A stretch of 64,000 nucleotides of DNA from Pseudofulvibacter geojedonensis (GTDB taxonomy: Bacteria; Bacteroidota; Bacteroidia; Flavobacteriales; Flavobacteriaceae). The notes beneath the pieces are model-generated. The model did no database searches. It was not told the DNA's origin and saw nothing but the letters and a program-made list of their open reading frames with translations. The position numbers and the translations under genes were made by a program. Location of the stretch: positions 186,001 to 250,000 of the forward strand of contig NZ_JBHTJM010000008.1 of the NCBI RefSeq assembly GCF_042675745.1. The letters run 5' to 3'. Numbering within the stretch: position 1 is the stretch's first letter; the number at the start of each line of letters is the position of its first letter. Below, in pieces: positions 61,049 to 64,000 of this stretch.

Positions 61049-61170
61049 AATTACAAGAGTAATGATTGTTTTTAGTAACTAAGAACAAATTGTTTTTCAA
61101 GTAAATTTTAATATTGGTTAGTTTAGCACAACCCCTAGTCTTCCCCCAAACGGACTAGGGGTTTGTTTTT
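61049..61170 (+). ncRNA. Candidate small RNA, copy 1
   Basis: About 120 nt from the predicted start to the U-tract. No frame is shared with copy 2 (the only ATG, near 61063, closes after six codons). The last 81 bp (61090-61170) align without gaps to 61489-61569 at 71 of 81 positions, including a 41-bp identical core (61090-61130). A terminator hairpin (ACCCCTAGTC / GACTAGGGGT) and TTTGTTTTT close it. Target and function are unknown, and I do not recognise it as a named RNA family. Confidence 0.65.
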
Positions 61171-61382
61171 GCTTATATTTTTTAAAGTAATTGTAGCCTC
61201 TCAATTTTGGTTTGTATAACAAACTATAAGTAGCTTATAGCATTAAAAACAATTTGTTTATTAATGTAAGTTTACTATTAATTTGCTAAAAACTGGAATC
61301 AGTTTCTAGGAATAATGGTGTCACTATAGGGAGTTTTATGTATTTGTTTTAAGGTTTTAATGTTTCTTAATTGTTTGTTATG
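61171..61382. other. Spacer between the two small RNA copies
   Basis: No coding frame. Two neighbouring inverted repeats stand out: GTTTGT / ACAAAC at 61210-61224 and CTATAAG / CTTATAG at 61224-61240. The rest is AT-rich and featureless to me. Confidence 0.5.
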
Positions 61383-61409
61383 CAACATGTTGCAAGTGGT
61401 TTACAACAT
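61383..61409 (+). promoter_or_regulatory. Paired CAACAT boxes, small RNA copy 2
   Basis: CAACAT at 61383-61388, within the perfect 12-bp palindrome GCAACATGTTGC, and at 61404-61409. The spacing is again 21 bp, and the second box is again 33 bp before the -7 box. Confidence 0.6.
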
Positions 61410-61436
61410 TTATTTAAAAAGAATCTAAATACTGTG

Positions 61437-61444
61437 TATATTTG
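61437..61444 (+). promoter_or_regulatory. -7 box of small RNA copy 2
   Basis: TATATTTG, exact consensus; the start site is predicted near 61451. Confidence 0.6.
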
Positions 61445-61450
61445 AACTAT

Positions 61451-61571
61451 AATAATAAGAACATAATTGTTCATATTCAGAAAAGCATTTGTTTTTCAAG
61501 TAAATTTTAATATTGGTTAGTTTAGCACAGCCCTTAGTTTATTCTCAAATAGACTAGGGGTTTGTTATTTT
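61451..61571 (+). ncRNA. Candidate small RNA, copy 2
   Basis: The same layout as copy 1: the 41-bp core at 61489-61529, then a terminator whose 5' arm differs from copy 1 at three positions. All three keep pairing as G-U wobbles with the unchanged 3' arm. The 5' part of the transcript differs from copy 1. No credible open frame. Confidence 0.65.
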
Positions 61572-61582
61572 AATATAAAAGA

Positions 61583-61619
61583 AAAGCCAGCTAAATTACA
61601 CAAAATGCTGGCTTTAATG
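61583..61619. terminator. Hairpin downstream of small RNA copy 2
   Basis: A perfect 9-bp stem AAAGCCAGC / GCTGGCTTT with a 15-nt loop. Read on the minus strand it is followed by a T-rich tract, so it may end minus-strand transcription coming from maf as well as guard the RNA locus. Confidence 0.6.
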
Positions 61620-61853
61620 ATTTAAAATAATTAATTACCCGATAAATTACTTTACTTAAATTTACTAATACTTACTTGTTTATGAGGTTTTTATACTACA
61701 AATTAGATAAAAAGCTTGTGTTTTTCTACAAAAGGTGTTTTTTTGCGTCCAAATACACAATTGTTTTTATAATTCAATCAATATCAGTGGCTATTTAGGT
61801 AAAAACTAACTTTGATAACTATAGTTTAACTATGAATAAAAAAAGAAAGTTTG
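61620..61853. other. Intergenic stretch before maf 3' end
   Basis: About 230 bp of AT-rich sequence with no credible frame and no recognised site. Confidence 0.5.
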
Positions 61854-62450
61854 TTATGAGACTAAAGATAATAACTCTCTATATACTAGGTTAACTGGTA
61901 AACCTACAACATTATTATAAGTTCCTTCTATTTTGGTAATACCTATAGCGCCAATCCACTCTTGTATGCCATAAGCACCAGCCTTATCAAAAGGTTTATA
62001 ATTGTTTATATAATAGTTAATTTCATCTGAGCTAAGTTCTTTAAAAGTAACTTTGGTTACTGCATGTACGGTTTTTTGGTATTTAGTTGTTTTTATACAT
62101 ACAGATGTAATGACCTCATGAGTAGTATTACTCATACTCTTTAACATATTAAATGCTTCTTCTCTAGAATGAGGTTTACCAAGTGCTTGTTCGTTTAACC
62201 AAACTATTGTATCGCTAGTAATTAGAATATCGTTTTCTTGTAATTCTTTTTCAAAAGGTAAAGACTTTAATTGTGCTAGATAATCACTAATTTCAAAGTG
62301 CTTGAGTCTTGGAGGGTAAATTTCTTCAACTTCTTTTAAACGAATTTCAAAATTTATCCCCAAGTCTTTAAAGAACTGTTGTCTTCTAGGAGAACCAGAA
62401 GCGAGTATTAAGTGCTTGCCTTGTAGTTTTTCGTTTAACATACTAAACAA
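61854..62450 (-). CDS. maf: Maf-like nucleoside triphosphate pyrophosphatase
   Basis: 198 residues. 'LILASGSPRRQQFFKDLGI' is the Maf nucleotide loop; 'ILITSDTIVWLNEQALGKP' and 'DKAGAYGIQEWIGAIGITKIEGTYNNVVGLPV' complete the site. It hydrolyses non-canonical or UTP/dTTP-type nucleotides. The true start may be the ATG at 62441 instead of 62450; the latter overlaps the preceding gene by 8 bp. Confidence 0.95.
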   Translation of the reverse strand: MFSMLNEKLQGKHLILASGSPRRQQFFKDLGINFEIRLKEVEEIYPPRLKHFEISDYLAQLKSLPFEKELQENDILITSDTIVWLNEQALGKPHSREEAFNMLKSMSNTTHEVITSVCIKTTKYQKTVHAVTKVTFKELSSDEINYYINNYKPFDKAGAYGIQEWIGAIGITKIEGTYNNVVGLPVNLVYRELLSLVS

Positions 62451-63357
62451 ATTTTAAAAGAACAATAGATAACATTCCTAGGAGCATAGTAATTTTTAAA
62501 ATCAAACTAATATGCGTGAAATGTTTTTTATGCTTGGCTGTTATTAGTTTTATAGCACAATAAGCTAGAGGGCCAATAATTACAAAGATAAAGTAGAGTA
62601 GTAGATATTGATTTTCAAATAAATAAGTAATTGTATAATAAAAAATAGTAATTATAGTTAATAAGCATAAAGCAAAAGCTATTTTACTGGCTCTATTTCT
62701 TCCAATCGCTATGGGTAAAGTATTATATCCAGCTTTGTAATCACCATCTATGTCTTCTAAGTCTTTTACCAATTCTCTCACTAGGTTAATTAAGAAAGCA
62801 AATAAGGCATAGTCTATTAAAAACTTAAACATAAATAAATATGCATCTTTGGTTTCTGGAGTTACCATAGGAGCAATTTCAAAAATTCCAACAATTAAGA
62901 CGCTCAAACTTACTATAGCAGAAATAACTATGTTTCCTACTAATATGGTTTGTTTTAAACTAGTAGCATAAAAATATAATAAAGCAGAAACCAACAAGAA
63001 AATAGTAGCGAAACTATTTTTACCAATTTGCCATGAAACATAGGTTCCTAAAACTATACCTAAAATAGTAAAGCCCATAAATAAATTATTGGCCAAACTT
63101 TCTGAAATTCCTTTGTTAATAAATACTTTCTTAGGTTTATTAATGTTATCTGCTTGAACATCGTAAATGTCGTTAATAATATAACCTGCAGCTGCAATAC
63201 AAATAGTGGCTAATACTAACAAGGTAAAGTTATTAGTATTTAAGGCTGTTGGTATATTTTGAAATTGAGGTAATGCAAAAAAAACATATTTTAATAAGCA
63301 CTGTATAAAGGCTATCATAAATAGGTTTTTAAAGCGAATTAGTTGTAGGATTTGCAT
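62443..63357 (-). CDS. UbiA-family prenyltransferase (geranylgeranylglycerol-phosphate type)
   Basis: 304 residues with eight to nine membrane helices. Two Asp-rich motifs are present: 'NDIYDVQADNINKPKK' and 'DLEDIDGDYKAGYNTLPI'. The layout matches the Bacteroidota UbiA group annotated as geranylgeranylglycerol-phosphate geranylgeranyltransferase; other prenyl acceptors are possible. Gene order (KdsC-like, UbiA, maf) is a conserved flavobacterial cluster. Confidence 0.88.
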   Translation of the reverse strand: MQILQLIRFKNLFMIAFIQCLLKYVFFALPQFQNIPTALNTNNFTLLVLATICIAAAGYIINDIYDVQADNINKPKKVFINKGISESLANNLFMGFTILGIVLGTYVSWQIGKNSFATIFLLVSALLYFYATSLKQTILVGNIVISAIVSLSVLIVGIFEIAPMVTPETKDAYLFMFKFLIDYALFAFLINLVRELVKDLEDIDGDYKAGYNTLPIAIGRNRASKIAFALCLLTIITIFYYTITYLFENQYLLLYFIFVIIGPLAYCAIKLITAKHKKHFTHISLILKITMLLGMLSIVLLKFV

Positions 63358-63391
63358 AAGATGAGTTCAAGATTTTTTTTATAGAATTTGG

Positions 63392-63919
63392 CTAGTCGTA
63401 TTTCGCTTCAGTTTGAGTTGTCCATTTACCTTGAACACGCATTACTTGTTCAATAACATCTCTTACACAACCGTCACCACCTTTAATTTGAGAAATATAT
63501 TCTGCTACATCTTTAATTTCTGGAGCAGCATCTTGAGGGGCACAAGCTAAAGCTACTTGTTGCATTACGGGTAAATCAGGTATGTCATCTCCCATATACA
63601 TAATGGTACTAGCATCAATACCTTTGTTAGAACAATATTCTTCAAACTGAATCATTTTTTGGTGTGCACCAAGATAAATATCTGTAATACCTAAACCTTC
63701 TAAGCGTTTGCGAACTCCTTCATTAGAACCTCCAGAAATAATACATACATTAAAGCCTGCTAAAACAGCAGATCGTAATGCGTATCCATCTTTTATATTC
63801 ATATGTCGGTACATTTGCCCGTCTGTAGTAATGGTAATCATTCCGTTAGTTAGAACGCCATCTACATCAAAAATTAACGTGTCAATGTTGTTCATGATTT
63901 CTTTATAACTTGTTGCCAT
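63392..63919 (-). CDS. KdsC-like HAD-superfamily phosphatase
   Basis: 175 residues. HAD motif I 'LIFDVDGVLTNG' (Asp18, Asp20), motif II 'CIISGGSNE' and motif IV 'YMGDDIPDLPVM' are intact, with no cap domain, as in KDO-8-phosphate phosphatase (HAD-IIIA). It probably works in LPS sugar or a similar phosphosugar pathway. The start could also be Met9. It overlaps the upstream gene by 17 bp. Confidence 0.9.
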   Translation of the reverse strand: MATSYKEIMNNIDTLIFDVDGVLTNGMITITTDGQMYRHMNIKDGYALRSAVLAGFNVCIISGGSNEGVRKRLEGLGITDIYLGAHQKMIQFEEYCSNKGIDASTIMYMGDDIPDLPVMQQVALACAPQDAAPEIKDVAEYISQIKGGDGCVRDVIEQVMRVQGKWTTQTEAKYD

Positions 63920-64000
63920 GAGTTTCTTGTATAGATTTAGTAAGTATGGTATAAATATCTTTTTGTTGTTGAGTACTGAGATTTTTTATGTGTGACTCAA
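63903..64000 (-). CDS. C-terminal end of a DUF2520/Rossmann-like protein (cut by window end)
   Basis: Only the last 31 residues are visible: 'ESHIKNLSTQQQKDIY' followed by 'TILTKSIQETHGNKL' and a stop. The 'L....IY..LT.SI' pattern is the usual end of DUF2520 (F420-dependent-oxidoreductase-like) proteins, which precede KdsC-like genes in flavobacteria. The frame stays open to the window edge. Confidence 0.6.
   Translation of the reverse strand, partial: ESHIKNLSTQQQKDIYTILTKSIQETHGNKL

Noticed and set aside
61049..61170. Small open frame near 61063 as a peptide gene
   Set aside because: It has only six codons and is absent from the second copy, so it does not explain the conservation.
1..64000. 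Genomic island or mobile-element boundaries
   Set aside because: No transposase, integrase, tRNA, terminal inverted repeats or abrupt composition change was seen; base composition looks even throughout.

Overview
The window reads as chromosomal DNA of a pigmented member of the Flavobacteriaceae (Bacteroidota). The base composition is AT-rich, and many start regions carry the Bacteroidota -7 box TAnnTTTG with no purine-rich ribosome-binding site. Type IX secretion (T9SS) C-terminal sorting domains, a HmuY/TonB receptor pair, 'VGIGTT' surface proteins and a zeaxanthin-type carotenoid cluster point the same way. The genus cannot be fixed from the sequence. I see no tRNA, rRNA, CRISPR array, insertion sequence or phage module.

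Region 1 (1-12.8 kb) is iron and heme handling. It holds the 3' part of feoB with a small FeoB-associated Cys-rich membrane protein, then a minus-strand operon (DUF6607, ankyrin repeats, DUF2271, PepSY-flavodoxin-FNR reductase). This operon diverges from a TonB receptor and a HmuY lipoprotein. A T9SS cargo protein, a ferritin preceded by a 16-bp palindrome, and a 50-residue Cys/Lys-rich protein follow. Region 2 (12.8-26.2 kb) is mostly housekeeping: guaB-purM, a secreted endonuclease I, prfA, pyrF, a BtuF-like protein without a signal peptide, a beta-flower repeat protein, a pseudouridine synthase and uvrA.

Region 3 (26.3-44.4 kb) is a photo-oxidative stress island. A long plus-strand operon (tspO, TetR-like, ABC1 kinase, flavin reductase, epimerase/DUF2867, a broken DUF2256 gene, cryptochrome, DUF2805, PTPS, folE, an atypical SDR, CIA30, glutathione peroxidase, DUF2452, SRPBCC, CPD photolyase) is followed by a fasciclin lipoprotein, a MerR regulator with B12/light-sensing signatures, and crtI-crtB-hypothetical-crtZ-lycopene cyclase. 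Both transcription units begin with the same 38-bp inverted repeat, identical at 33 of 38 positions, set 3-4 bp before a -7 box. I read this as the operator of the CarH-like regulator and the main regulatory discovery here.

Region 4 (44.6-53.5 kb) is envelope-oriented. It has a transglutaminase-like/7TM protein with an ATP-grasp ligase, a small exported protein and a barrel-like protein, then a DcsG-like ATP-grasp, a lipoprotein with 32 TDSGG repeats and a tail-fibre-like surface protein. Region 5 (53.5-64 kb) has AcpH, glmM, DUF2911, an Na+/solute symporter with a 35-residue membrane protein and a PIG-L deacetylase, then a 1-kb non-coding stretch, and finally maf, a UbiA-type prenyltransferase, a KdsC-like HAD phosphatase and the end of a DUF2520-like gene. 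The non-coding stretch holds two tandem copies of what looks like an undescribed ~120-nt small RNA. Each copy has its own paired CAACAT boxes, -7 box and intrinsic terminator.
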